In this document: positions 1 through 5,452 of the stretch, piece by piece
How the letters are laid out: each line of letters opens with the position of its first letter
Position numbering within the stretch: the stretch's first letter is position 1
Source: Candidatus Magasanikbacteria bacterium RIFCSPLOWO2_02_FULL_44_11
Lineage (GTDB): Bacteria; Patescibacteriota; Patescibacteriia; Magasanikbacterales; GWA2-37-8
DNA length: 5,803 nucleotides
Reading direction: 5' to 3'
Assembly (NCBI GenBank): GCA_001783035.1
Contig: MFQK01000035.1
Location: forward strand, 20,562 to 26,364
The notes under the pieces: model-generated
The model's input: the letters and a program-made list of their open reading frames with translations, nothing else
What the model was told of the DNA's origin: nothing
Databases searched by the model: none
Translations under genes and position numbers: made by a program

Positions 1-1005
1 CGCGATACGTTTTGATCCTTCGTATATTTTAATGCCGGCTAAAGTAGTCAAAGCCGCTTTCACCGCTGCCGGGCTGGAATTGTACGTATCATCAATCAAC
101 AAGGTATTTTTTATGCCTGGAATCGCCCGCATATGACCGGGTATTGGCTTCAACCGACGCAACGCCTCGGCCGCGTCTACCAGATTAATACCAAACACCG
201 TAGCCACAGCCAAAGATGCGAGCGTCGCCGGTATAAAACTCGGACTGATAATTTCCGGTAAATAAACCGGCACAATATTACCTTTATAATTTATCTTATA
301 ATTAAACCCGATCGGCCTACGGCCATCCTCACTCATAAGCACGTTCAAATCTGTCGCTTGTAAATCGGCTCCGTCTTTGAAACCATAGGTGACTATTTCA
401 GCTTTCGTTACATTGGCGTTTTCCATGACCATCGAATTATCGTAATTCAAAACGGCAAAACCATCAGTCTGCAAATGTGAAATAATTACCCGCTTTTCCT
501 GAGCAATTTTTTTAATAGTTTTAAAATATTCTGTATGAGCGTGAGAAATAAACGTTAACACACCCACTTTGCATGGCGCGATTTCCGTCAAGTATTGGAT
601 ATCGCCCGGCTTGTCGGCGCCCATTTCCAAAACCAACATTTGCGGATAATGCGCGTCTCTAATCAACACTAATTTGAGCGCTTTAATGAACACCAAAAAC
701 CAACCCCAGAGCGATCGACCCGGCGTTTTTTCAAAACCAATGATCGTCAAAGGGACACCTACTTCATTATTATAATTTTTATTATTAGCGCGAATACTAA
801 AACGGGATCGCAGCACTTCAGCTATCGCCTCTTTGGCCGAAGTTTTACCGACTGAACCGGTAATTCCCACTACGTCAGGATGGTATTTGCGGATGATTTT
901 TTGAGCAAATACTTTTAATAGATAATGTAATAAAGAAGTTAGCATAAATATTTCTGATTCAAATACACGATAATATACTATAGCGCTTCGAGTGAATTTT
1001 GTCAT
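1..1005 (-). CDS. murF: MurF-like UDP-MurNAc-tripeptide--D-Ala-D-Ala ligase (C-terminus cut by window edge)
   Basis: Mur ligase of the MurF type, expected to join D-Ala-D-Ala to UDP-MurNAc-tripeptide using ATP in the cytoplasm. The window holds 335 codons and the frame runs off the left edge. Visible motifs, numbered from the ATG at 1005: P-loop GITGSVGKTS (47-56), the MurF-type NYNNEVGVPLT (77-87), EMGAD (127-131), ISHAHTEYF (153-161, matching the family's GPxHLExF), and DDTYNSSPAAVKAAL (305-319, matching the DDxYNANP motif). The P-loop lies only about 50 residues in, against roughly 100 or more in E. coli MurF, so the usual N-terminal UDP-binding domain is absent. A hydrophobic stretch (about 99-115) follows the GVPLT motif. 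Start choice is uncertain. The ATG at 1005 has a weak AAGG four bases upstream and lies 17 bp after the PBP stop. The in-frame ATG at 945 has no SD but gives a hydrophobic N-terminus (MLTSLLHYLLKVF) that looks more family-like. It is probably co-transcribed with the PBP gene. Family assignment is firm; exact substrate is inferred. Confidence 0.9.
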   Translation of the reverse strand, partial: MTKFTRSAIVYYRVFESEIFMLTSLLHYLLKVFAQKIIRKYHPDVVGITGSVGKTSAKEAIAEVLRSRFSIRANNKNYNNEVGVPLTIIGFEKTPGRSLWGWFLVFIKALKLVLIRDAHYPQMLVLEMGADKPGDIQYLTEIAPCKVGVLTFISHAHTEYFKTIKKIAQEKRVIISHLQTDGFAVLNYDNSMVMENANVTKAEIVTYGFKDGADLQATDLNVLMSEDGRRPIGFNYKINYKGNIVPVYLPEIISPSFIPATLASLAVATVFGINLVDAAEALRRLKPIPGHMRAIPGIKNTLLIDDTYNSSPAAVKAALTTLAGIKIYEGSKRIA

Positions 1006-1022
1006 CTAGCCTTATCCCCATC

Positions 1023-2750
1023 TTACTTTGTGCTGATACCATAATAACGGAGCGCAAATTGCATGACTTCCTTAAAAACAGGAATGGTAGTTTGTTCGGC
1101 CCATTTTTCGTTCGCCTCTTCATATTTAACCAAGACAACCAATTCAGGATCATCCGCCGGCGCAAATCCCACAAAAGTATGATTTGTTCGATCATCACTA
1201 TACTTTCCTTTTTCAGCGATCTGGGCGGTACCGGTTTTTCCGCCGATAAAATAACCCGGGATGCGAGCCTGCCGATAATGATTTTCCACGACCGACACAA
1301 GCATACCTGAAAGTAGTTTTGCCGCCCGAGGTGAAATAACCTGCTCATATTCCGGCTCGGTTTTTTCTTTTTGTCCATTAGGATAGCGAACTTCTTCCAC
1401 AATATATGGTTTTGGCAGTCTTCCATCGTTGGCAATCGCCGCATAAGATGCGATAAGTTGTAGAGGCGTAACCGACAAACCTTGTCCAAAGGCACCGTTG
1501 GCTCCAAAAATTTTCCCTTTCTTTTCCAGTGAAGAAATATCCCCGACTGCCTCCGTGTTGAGCGAAAGTCCGGCTTTAGAACCAAAACCGAATTTCTGCA
1601 CATAATCACGAAAACGATCAGTGCCGATTTTTTCCTGAATCCAAACCAATGTTGTATTTACGGAATTCTCCAGCGCCTCAGTCATAGTATGGTTGCCATA
1701 ACATTTCCGGAGAGCATTCCTAATGATATAACCATTCACCTCCAGCTGACATGGGTCGGTATGGCGAGTGTCGGGATTTACCAATCCCAAATCCAGCGCC
1801 GCTGCCATTGTGATCGGTTTAAAAACAGATCCCGGCTCGTAAGGAGTGAAAATTGCCGTATTATTAAAGGTCGAAATATCATCAACACGCGCATACATAT
1901 TGGGGTCAAAATCCGGCAAACTGCACATCGCCAAAATTTTTCCTGTCATTGGCTGCATTAAAATGAGCGTAGCGCTCTTTGCCTTATATTTTTCCATACT
2001 CTTATGTAAACTCTCACAGGCGGTGTATTGCAGCGTTCGATCAAGTGTTAAAAGCAAATCAACCCCATTTTCAGGCTGCACGCCTGTCCGGTCGGCAAGT
2101 GTAATCCAGCTCCCCATCGCGCCCGTTTCTCCGATTAAGAACCCGCCCTTGCCGGCCAATTTCTTTTCCCAATAACCCTCTAGACCATATTTCCCCAGCA
2201 TCCTTCCTTCGTCGTCAAGCACCGTAAATCCAAGCACATTTGCCGCCAAATTTTCTTCTGGATAAAAACGATAATCCTGAGGCGTCACATAAATACCGCG
2301 AACGCCCAACGCTTTAATTTTTTCTGCGGCTTGACTGTCAACTTTTTTGGCCAAGACGCGATAACTATCGCCGCTAGCCAATTTTTCAATTAAATTTTTT
2401 TGTTCGCCGGCATCATAATTAAGCAGCTGCACGAGAGCGGCAGTAGTCGAAGCGACATCGTTGGTTGGGATTTCCTTCGGCACCGAATAAACTAAAAAAA
2501 ACTGCTTATTTATCGCGGCTGGGTATTCTTGTTTACTCCGACTATCCTGAAAAAAAATAGAACCGCGGCTGGGATGCAATTTTTGATAAATTTCGTGGGA
2601 ATTCAAAGCGAATAGCGCGTAATAGTCATGGCGCACGACTTGTAAAAAAAAGAGACGAAACAAAATCCACAGGGAAATCGCCACCAAACCAAAAGCCACC
2701 AAACGAATACGGTTGGTGTCGACTATCGTCTTAACCCGAAATGTCTCCAT
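1023..2750 (-). CDS. ftsI: Class B penicillin-binding protein, FtsI/PBP2-type D,D-transpeptidase
   Basis: Membrane-anchored peptidoglycan transpeptidase that cross-links stem peptides, probably at the division septum. It has 575 residues from the ATG at 2750. A short cytoplasmic N-terminus is followed by one transmembrane anchor (about residues 13-39). The PBP dimerisation domain follows, with RGSIF at 62-66, and then the transpeptidase domain from about 255. All three active-site motifs are intact: SVFK (nucleophile Ser308, Lys311), SVN (363-365) and KTGT (505-508). The conserved AFGQGLSVTPLQ lies at 420-431. Length is close to E. coli FtsI (588) and there is no C-terminal PASTA domain. The frame stays open up to a TTG at 2819, but the ATG at 2750 is preferred: it is preceded by GAGG at a short 3-base spacing and places the anchor normally. 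It is followed at 17 bp by the murF-like gene, so the two likely form a wall-synthesis operon. FtsI rather than an elongation PBP2 is inferred from the murF neighbour. Confidence 0.93.
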   Translation of the reverse strand: METFRVKTIVDTNRIRLVAFGLVAISLWILFRLFFLQVVRHDYYALFALNSHEIYQKLHPSRGSIFFQDSRSKQEYPAAINKQFFLVYSVPKEIPTNDVASTTAALVQLLNYDAGEQKNLIEKLASGDSYRVLAKKVDSQAAEKIKALGVRGIYVTPQDYRFYPEENLAANVLGFTVLDDEGRMLGKYGLEGYWEKKLAGKGGFLIGETGAMGSWITLADRTGVQPENGVDLLLTLDRTLQYTACESLHKSMEKYKAKSATLILMQPMTGKILAMCSLPDFDPNMYARVDDISTFNNTAIFTPYEPGSVFKPITMAAALDLGLVNPDTRHTDPCQLEVNGYIIRNALRKCYGNHTMTEALENSVNTTLVWIQEKIGTDRFRDYVQKFGFGSKAGLSLNTEAVGDISSLEKKGKIFGANGAFGQGLSVTPLQLIASYAAIANDGRLPKPYIVEEVRYPNGQKEKTEPEYEQVISPRAAKLLSGMLVSVVENHYRQARIPGYFIGGKTGTAQIAEKGKYSDDRTNHTFVGFAPADDPELVVLVKYEEANEKWAEQTTIPVFKEVMQFALRYYGISTK

Positions 2751-2789
2751 ATACCTCAATAGTATACCAAGAATACAAAAAACCCTCCA
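2748..2789 (-). promoter_or_regulatory. Putative extended -10 promoter and start region of ftsI
   Basis: On the minus strand TATACT (2761-2766) is preceded by TGG, giving a TGnTATACT extended -10. The -35 position at 17 bp spacing (2784-2789, TGGAGG) is poor, as is common with extended -10 promoters. Transcription would begin about 4-6 bases before the ATG at 2750. The only SD-like bases (GAGG, 2754-2757) would therefore sit at or before the RNA start, giving a nearly leaderless mRNA. No start-site data are visible, so the call is tentative. Confidence 0.4.
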
Positions 2790-2932
2790 TAAGGGGTCGC
2801 TTGCATTGAAAATCAGCAATTATTAAGTAATTAATAATACAAGAGCGCTCTACATACACATCTGATATAGCCTCAAGAGCGTGCTTACAGTGAAAGTTGT
2901 GGTCTTTCTTATGGTAATTTTTTATGGCGCTT
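2751..2932. other. Non-coding gap with short palindromes and repeats
   Basis: About 180 bp between the terminator of the 142-residue gene and ftsI. I see no supported gene. It contains a perfect 10-bp palindrome AGAGCGCTCT (2842-2851), the 8-mer CAAGAGCG twice in direct orientation (2840-2847 and 2874-2881), and an AT-rich inverted repeat TATTAA-GTAA-TTAATA (2821-2836). The right part has no convincing promoter on either strand. These could be protein-binding sites or remnants of a lost gene. Confidence 0.4.
2777..2795 (-). terminator. Weak terminator-like hairpin upstream of ftsI
   Basis: On the minus strand CCCT, a 5-base loop TATGG, and AGGG are followed directly by six T. The stem is only 4 bp, so it is a weak candidate. 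If real, it ends transcription entering from the right and shields the ftsI promoter, whose -10 starts 10 bases further on. It may also be chance in a T-rich spacer. Confidence 0.25.
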
Positions 2933-2973
2933 AAAAAAGCCCGGCGGTCGTTCACAAAAGTAAACGACCGCCG
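2933..2973 (-). terminator. Strong intrinsic terminator of the 142-residue gene
   Basis: A perfect 11-bp GC-rich stem (arms 2942-2952 and 2963-2973, CGGCGGTCGTT and its complement) can extend inward to 14 pairs with one mismatch around a 4-base loop. On the minus strand it is followed by GGC and six T (2933-2938). It starts 9 bases after the TGA stop of the 142-residue gene. No T run follows on the plus strand, so it acts one way only. Confidence 0.93.
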
Positions 2974-2982
2974 CAGAACTCT

Positions 2983-3411
2983 TCACTCAACATCGCGCAT
3001 CACATCGCGCATTAGGTCAAGCAAAGTCTTAGAGGCGACAACAATGAGCATCTTCGCATCATTGCTGTCTACCCACTCAAACTCCTTCATTCCGAGCAGC
3101 TCTCCTCGGAATGCACACACGAAGTGTGGCACAACGAGCTTGGCTTGCCAGTTTTCATCATCCAGGAACATGCTTACTCGCTTAAAACACAACGTGTAAG
3201 AGGCTCTCAGCTCAAAGCTCCGCTCCATGGCGTCGATGAATAATTTCAGGACTTTCCCCACCAGTTCCTCCGACTGGTTTTCTAGGAAGCTTAGTTTCTT
3301 ATTTGAAAAAAATTTCAGGTGAAGGCGGAAACTATCTACGATCAGCCGCCGCGATTCATTCTCGAAGCCTTGCAGAAGCTCACGATAGTGAACAGCCGAA
3401 CCGTTTATCAT
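2983..3411 (-). CDS. Hypothetical protein, 142 residues, single-gene unit
   Basis: I do not recognise this protein. It is a real gene by its signals: the ATG at 3411 is preceded by a perfect AGGAGG at 7-base spacing (3419-3424), a TTGACA lies upstream, and a strong terminator follows the TGA stop. The product looks soluble, with no signal peptide or membrane segment. It is rich in charged residues, with likely helices at about 9-35 and 45-80. A hydrophobic, possibly beta part follows (KLVVPHFVCAF at 91-101, MLIVVAS at 121-127), and there is a helical end. Two cysteines (75, 99) show no metal-binding spacing. The C-terminus carries a duplicated MRDV from a 12-base tandem repeat. Codon use differs from its neighbours: glutamate is mostly GAG (9 of 13) and leucine often CTG, whereas the PBP gene favours TTG. 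This fits acquisition from elsewhere. It lies between typA and ftsI but belongs to neither transcript. Function unknown. Confidence 0.82.
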   Translation of the reverse strand: MINGSAVHYRELLQGFENESRRLIVDSFRLHLKFFSNKKLSFLENQSEELVGKVLKLFIDAMERSFELRASYTLCFKRVSMFLDDENWQAKLVVPHFVCAFRGELLGMKEFEWVDSNDAKMLIVVASKTLLDLMRDVMRDVE

Positions 3412-3418
3412 TTCGCTT

Positions 3419-3424
3419 CCTCCT
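3419..3424 (-). promoter_or_regulatory. Perfect Shine-Dalgarno of the 142-residue gene
   Basis: AGGAGG on the minus strand, 7 bases before the ATG at 3411. It is the only consensus SD in the window: typA has none and ftsI and murF have weak ones. It fixes the start codon and implies efficient translation. Confidence 0.9.
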
Positions 3425-3441
3425 ATAAAGAGCTGCGATTA

Positions 3442-3470
3442 GTAGTACTCCAAAAAAATTCGTTTGTCAA
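3442..3470 (-). promoter_or_regulatory. Candidate promoter of the 142-residue gene
   Basis: A perfect -35 TTGACA (3465-3470) is followed at 17 bp by a poor -10, TACTAC (3442-3447); the overlapping TACTAAT just downstream is an alternative. The predicted leader would be about 25-30 bases and would include the SD. The first bases of the -35 are also the end of the typA terminator T-tract. Confidence 0.5.
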
Positions 3471-3497
3471 AAAATCCCGGTGCATAACCGAGATTTT
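3469..3497 (-). terminator. Intrinsic terminator of typA
   Basis: On the minus strand AAAATCTCGG (3488-3497), a 7-base loop, and CCGGGATTTT (3471-3480) form a 10-pair stem with one G-U pair, with the T run continuing to six (3469-3474). It lies 16 bases after the typA TAG stop. Its T run overlaps the TTGACA of the next gene. Confidence 0.85.
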
Positions 3498-3513
3498 AGA
3501 TGAATAAAAAAGA

Positions 3514-5325
3514 CTATTTCATCCCGCGTGCCTGGCGGCGAGCCTCGCCTTCATTCAAGATCACCTTACGAATACGGATATTTTCAGGAGTGACTTCGAC
3601 CAGCTCTTCGGGACCAATATATTCAAGCGCATTTTCCAAATTCATAATCCGCGGCGTGTTAAAATGTTCAGCCGAGCCGTCGCCTTTCGATCGCATATTC
3701 GAAAGTTGTTTAGTTTTGCAAACATTTACCCGCATATCTCCTGGTCGAGCGCTTTGTCCAACCACTTGGCCTTCATAGACTGCTACGCCGGGACCGATAA
3801 ACAGAACCCCGCGATCTTGTACATTCAACAAACCGTACAAATTACTAGCGCCGGTTTCGTGGGCCACAAGTGAACCTTGATCTTTATCGTGCCAGCCACC
3901 AGGATCAACATCGTAACCGCTAAAAATCGTATTAATAATACCCATGCCTTTCGTATCAGTCAAAAATTCGGTGCGGTAACCAAACAAACCGCGCGTCGGA
4001 ATGATAAATTCTATAAAAGTAACGCCATTTTCGGAATACATATTTTGGAGTAAGCCTCGACGGGTACCCATTTTCTGAATCACCGCGCCGGAATAGGCTT
4101 CCGGCGTTTCCACGAACACTTGTTCATGAGGTGTTAAATTCTTGCCGTTTTCAGTTTTATTGATAACTTGCGGTTGAGAAACTTGAAATTCAAATCCTTC
4201 ACGACGCATGCGTTCAATCAAAATAGCCAAATGTAATTCTCCACGGCCGGATACAACCCAATCACCATCGGTACCATCGATCACTCGCAAAGCCACATCG
4301 GTCTCGAGTTCTTTCATCAGTCGTTCACGAATCTGGCGAGAAGTGCTAAATTTTCCTTCTTTTCCGGCAAACGGTGAATCATTCACGGCAAACGTCATCT
4401 TCACGGTCGGCTCATCGATAGTAATCGTTGGCAACGCTACCGGACTCATAACGTCGGCAATGGTTTCACCAATCGTGACGTCGGGGATACCAGCGATAGT
4501 CAAAATATCTCCGGCATAGACCGTTTCTTTAGTCTCAATTTTATCTAAGCCTAGATTAGTCATAACCGTAGTGAGACGATATTTTTTCATCTCTCCTTTG
4601 CGGTTGATGTGCGTTATTTCCTGGCCGGCTTTAAGGGAACCATTATAAATACGGCCCGTGGCTAAACGGCCCTTGAAGTTGTCAGCAGTAATCGAGACGG
4701 TCAACATTTGGAGCGGAGCGTTAACATCGCCAGTCGGCGCTGGTACGTATTTCATAATAGCCTCAAATAAAGGCGTGATGTCAGTCATGCTAGCGAGATC
4801 CGGTGTAAGACCGGCTTTGCCATCACGAGCGGCGGCATAGATAACCGGGAAGTCGGCGATTTCATCAGAAGCGCCCAATTCCAAGAAAAGTTCAAATGTT
4901 TTGTCGAGCGCAAATTGTGGACGAGCATCGGCCTTGTCGATCTTATTGACGACAACGATAACCTTGTGCCCCATAGCCAAAGCTTTCTTAAGCACGAAAC
5001 GGGTTTGCGGCATCGGCCCTTCTTTGGCATCAACCAAAAGTAAACAGCCGTCGGCCATTTTCAAGACGCGTTCCACTTCCCCGCCAAAGTCGGCGTGGCC
5101 AGGAGTATCAATAATATTGATGCGCGTTTCACCATATAATATAGAAGCATTTTTTGAAAAAATCGTAATACCACGTTCGCGCTCGAGGTCGTTGCTGTCC
5201 ATGATAGCGGCCTGGTTCACGAATTCCTTAGCGAGTTTAGTCTTACTTTGGCGCAACAAAGCATCCACGAGCGTGGTTTTGCCGTGGTCAACGTGAGCGA
5301 TAATTGCAATGTTACGAATGTCCAT
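3514..5325 (-). CDS. typA: TypA/BipA ribosome-associated translational GTPase
   Basis: GTPase of the EF-G-like translation factor class. It binds the ribosome and aids 50S assembly and growth under stress or cold. It has 603 residues, close to E. coli BipA (607), and looks complete. The G domain is intact: G1 AHVDHGKTT (10-18), G2 in RGITI (about 51-55), G3 DTPGHADF (73-80) with His77, G4 NKID (127-130), and a G5-region YAAARDG (163-169). An EF-Tu-like domain II (about 200-290) follows, then EF-G-like domains III and V, and the BipA-specific C-terminal domain ending in an RKVILNEGEARRQARG tail. The frame stays open to a TTG at 5352, but the ATG at 5325 is preferred because MDIRNIAIIAHVDHGKT is the normal family N-terminus. 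No Shine-Dalgarno precedes it. It has its own promoter (5397-5425), a structured leader and a terminator, so it is transcribed alone. TypA rather than EF-G or LepA is supported by length and C-terminus. Confidence 0.97.
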   Translation of the reverse strand: MDIRNIAIIAHVDHGKTTLVDALLRQSKTKLAKEFVNQAAIMDSNDLERERGITIFSKNASILYGETRINIIDTPGHADFGGEVERVLKMADGCLLLVDAKEGPMPQTRFVLKKALAMGHKVIVVVNKIDKADARPQFALDKTFELFLELGASDEIADFPVIYAAARDGKAGLTPDLASMTDITPLFEAIMKYVPAPTGDVNAPLQMLTVSITADNFKGRLATGRIYNGSLKAGQEITHINRKGEMKKYRLTTVMTNLGLDKIETKETVYAGDILTIAGIPDVTIGETIADVMSPVALPTITIDEPTVKMTFAVNDSPFAGKEGKFSTSRQIRERLMKELETDVALRVIDGTDGDWVVSGRGELHLAILIERMRREGFEFQVSQPQVINKTENGKNLTPHEQVFVETPEAYSGAVIQKMGTRRGLLQNMYSENGVTFIEFIIPTRGLFGYRTEFLTDTKGMGIINTIFSGYDVDPGGWHDKDQGSLVAHETGASNLYGLLNVQDRGVLFIGPGVAVYEGQVVGQSARPGDMRVNVCKTKQLSNMRSKGDGSAEHFNTPRIMNLENALEYIGPEELVEVTPENIRIRKVILNEGEARRQARGMK

Positions 5326-5343
5326 ATGATAAAATGAGTGTAT

Positions 5344-5387
5344 CTGAAACAAAAAAACTGCCTTGATAAGCAGAAATAACGTTTCAG
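5344..5387 (-). promoter_or_regulatory. Structured typA leader with attenuator-like hairpin
   Basis: Within the predicted leader, CTGAAAC (5381-5387) and GTTTCAG (5344-5350) are perfect 7-bp complements that can enclose an inner hairpin, CTGCTT-ATC-AAGGCAG (5358-5373, one bulged G). Seven T (5351-5357) follow the inner hairpin directly, resembling an intrinsic terminator inside the leader. The outer stem ends 18 bases before the ATG. This could be an attenuator or a thermosensitive structure. It matches no riboswitch class that I recognise. Confidence 0.4.
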
Positions 5388-5396
5388 CTTGGCTAG

Positions 5397-5425
5397 ACTA
5401 TATCATAACTGCCGGAAAAATGCAA
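5397..5425 (-). promoter_or_regulatory. Promoter of typA
   Basis: On the minus strand the -35 is TTGCAT (5420-5425), the spacer is 17 bp, and the -10 is TATAGT (5397-5402) with TGA before it, giving an extended -10 of TGATATAGT. This is the best sigma-70-type promoter in the window. Transcription should start near 5390, giving a leader of about 65 bases. Confidence 0.75.
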
Positions 5426-5438
5426 GCCTTATGGGCCT
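5416..5438 (-). terminator. Weak terminator candidate of the reductase gene
   Basis: On the minus strand AGGCC, loop CATAA, and GGCTT (5424-5438) form 5 pairs including one G-U, followed by GCA and five T (5416-5420). It lies 13 bases after the reductase stop and overlaps the typA -35. The stem is short, so termination may be partial. Confidence 0.3.
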
Positions 5439-5452
5439 ATTGCGGGCCTATT
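5433..5452. repeat. Tandem 9-bp direct repeat GGGCCTATT upstream of the typA promoter
   Basis: GGGCCTATT occurs at 5433-5441 and 5444-5452, an 11-bp period, about one helical turn. It lies 7 bp upstream of the typA -35 and its last base overlaps the reductase stop codon. Each unit contains the palindrome GGCC. The spacing suits a pair of binding sites for an activator. Confidence 0.5.

Noticed and set aside
999..1310. Plus-strand open frames opposite ftsI and typA (such as 999-1310, 1846-2175, 4208-4519, 4901-5296)
   Set aside because: They are antisense shadows of firmly identified genes, with low-complexity Ser/Ile-rich products and no signals of their own.
959..1609. 216-codon minus-strand frame overlapping the end of ftsI
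   Set aside because: It is an alternative frame of ftsI; its basic, Leu/Arg-rich product is typical of a frame shadow.
2751..2819. Upstream TTG start for ftsI adding 23 residues
   Set aside because: It has no SD, would run through the terminator-like hairpin and -10, and adds a non-family N-terminus; the ATG at 2750 fits better.
2783..2932. A small RNA gene ending at the weak hairpin at 2777-2795
   Set aside because: No convincing promoter is visible in the interval and the stem is only 4 bp.
2731..2955. 74-codon minus-strand open frame across the ftsI upstream gap
   Set aside because: It would start with GTG inside the strong terminator hairpin, lacks an SD, overlaps the ftsI start in another frame and matches no family.
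5326..5352. Upstream TTG start for typA adding 9 residues
   Set aside because: Family members begin right at the MDIRNIAIIAHVDHGKT region, and the extension lies in the structured leader.
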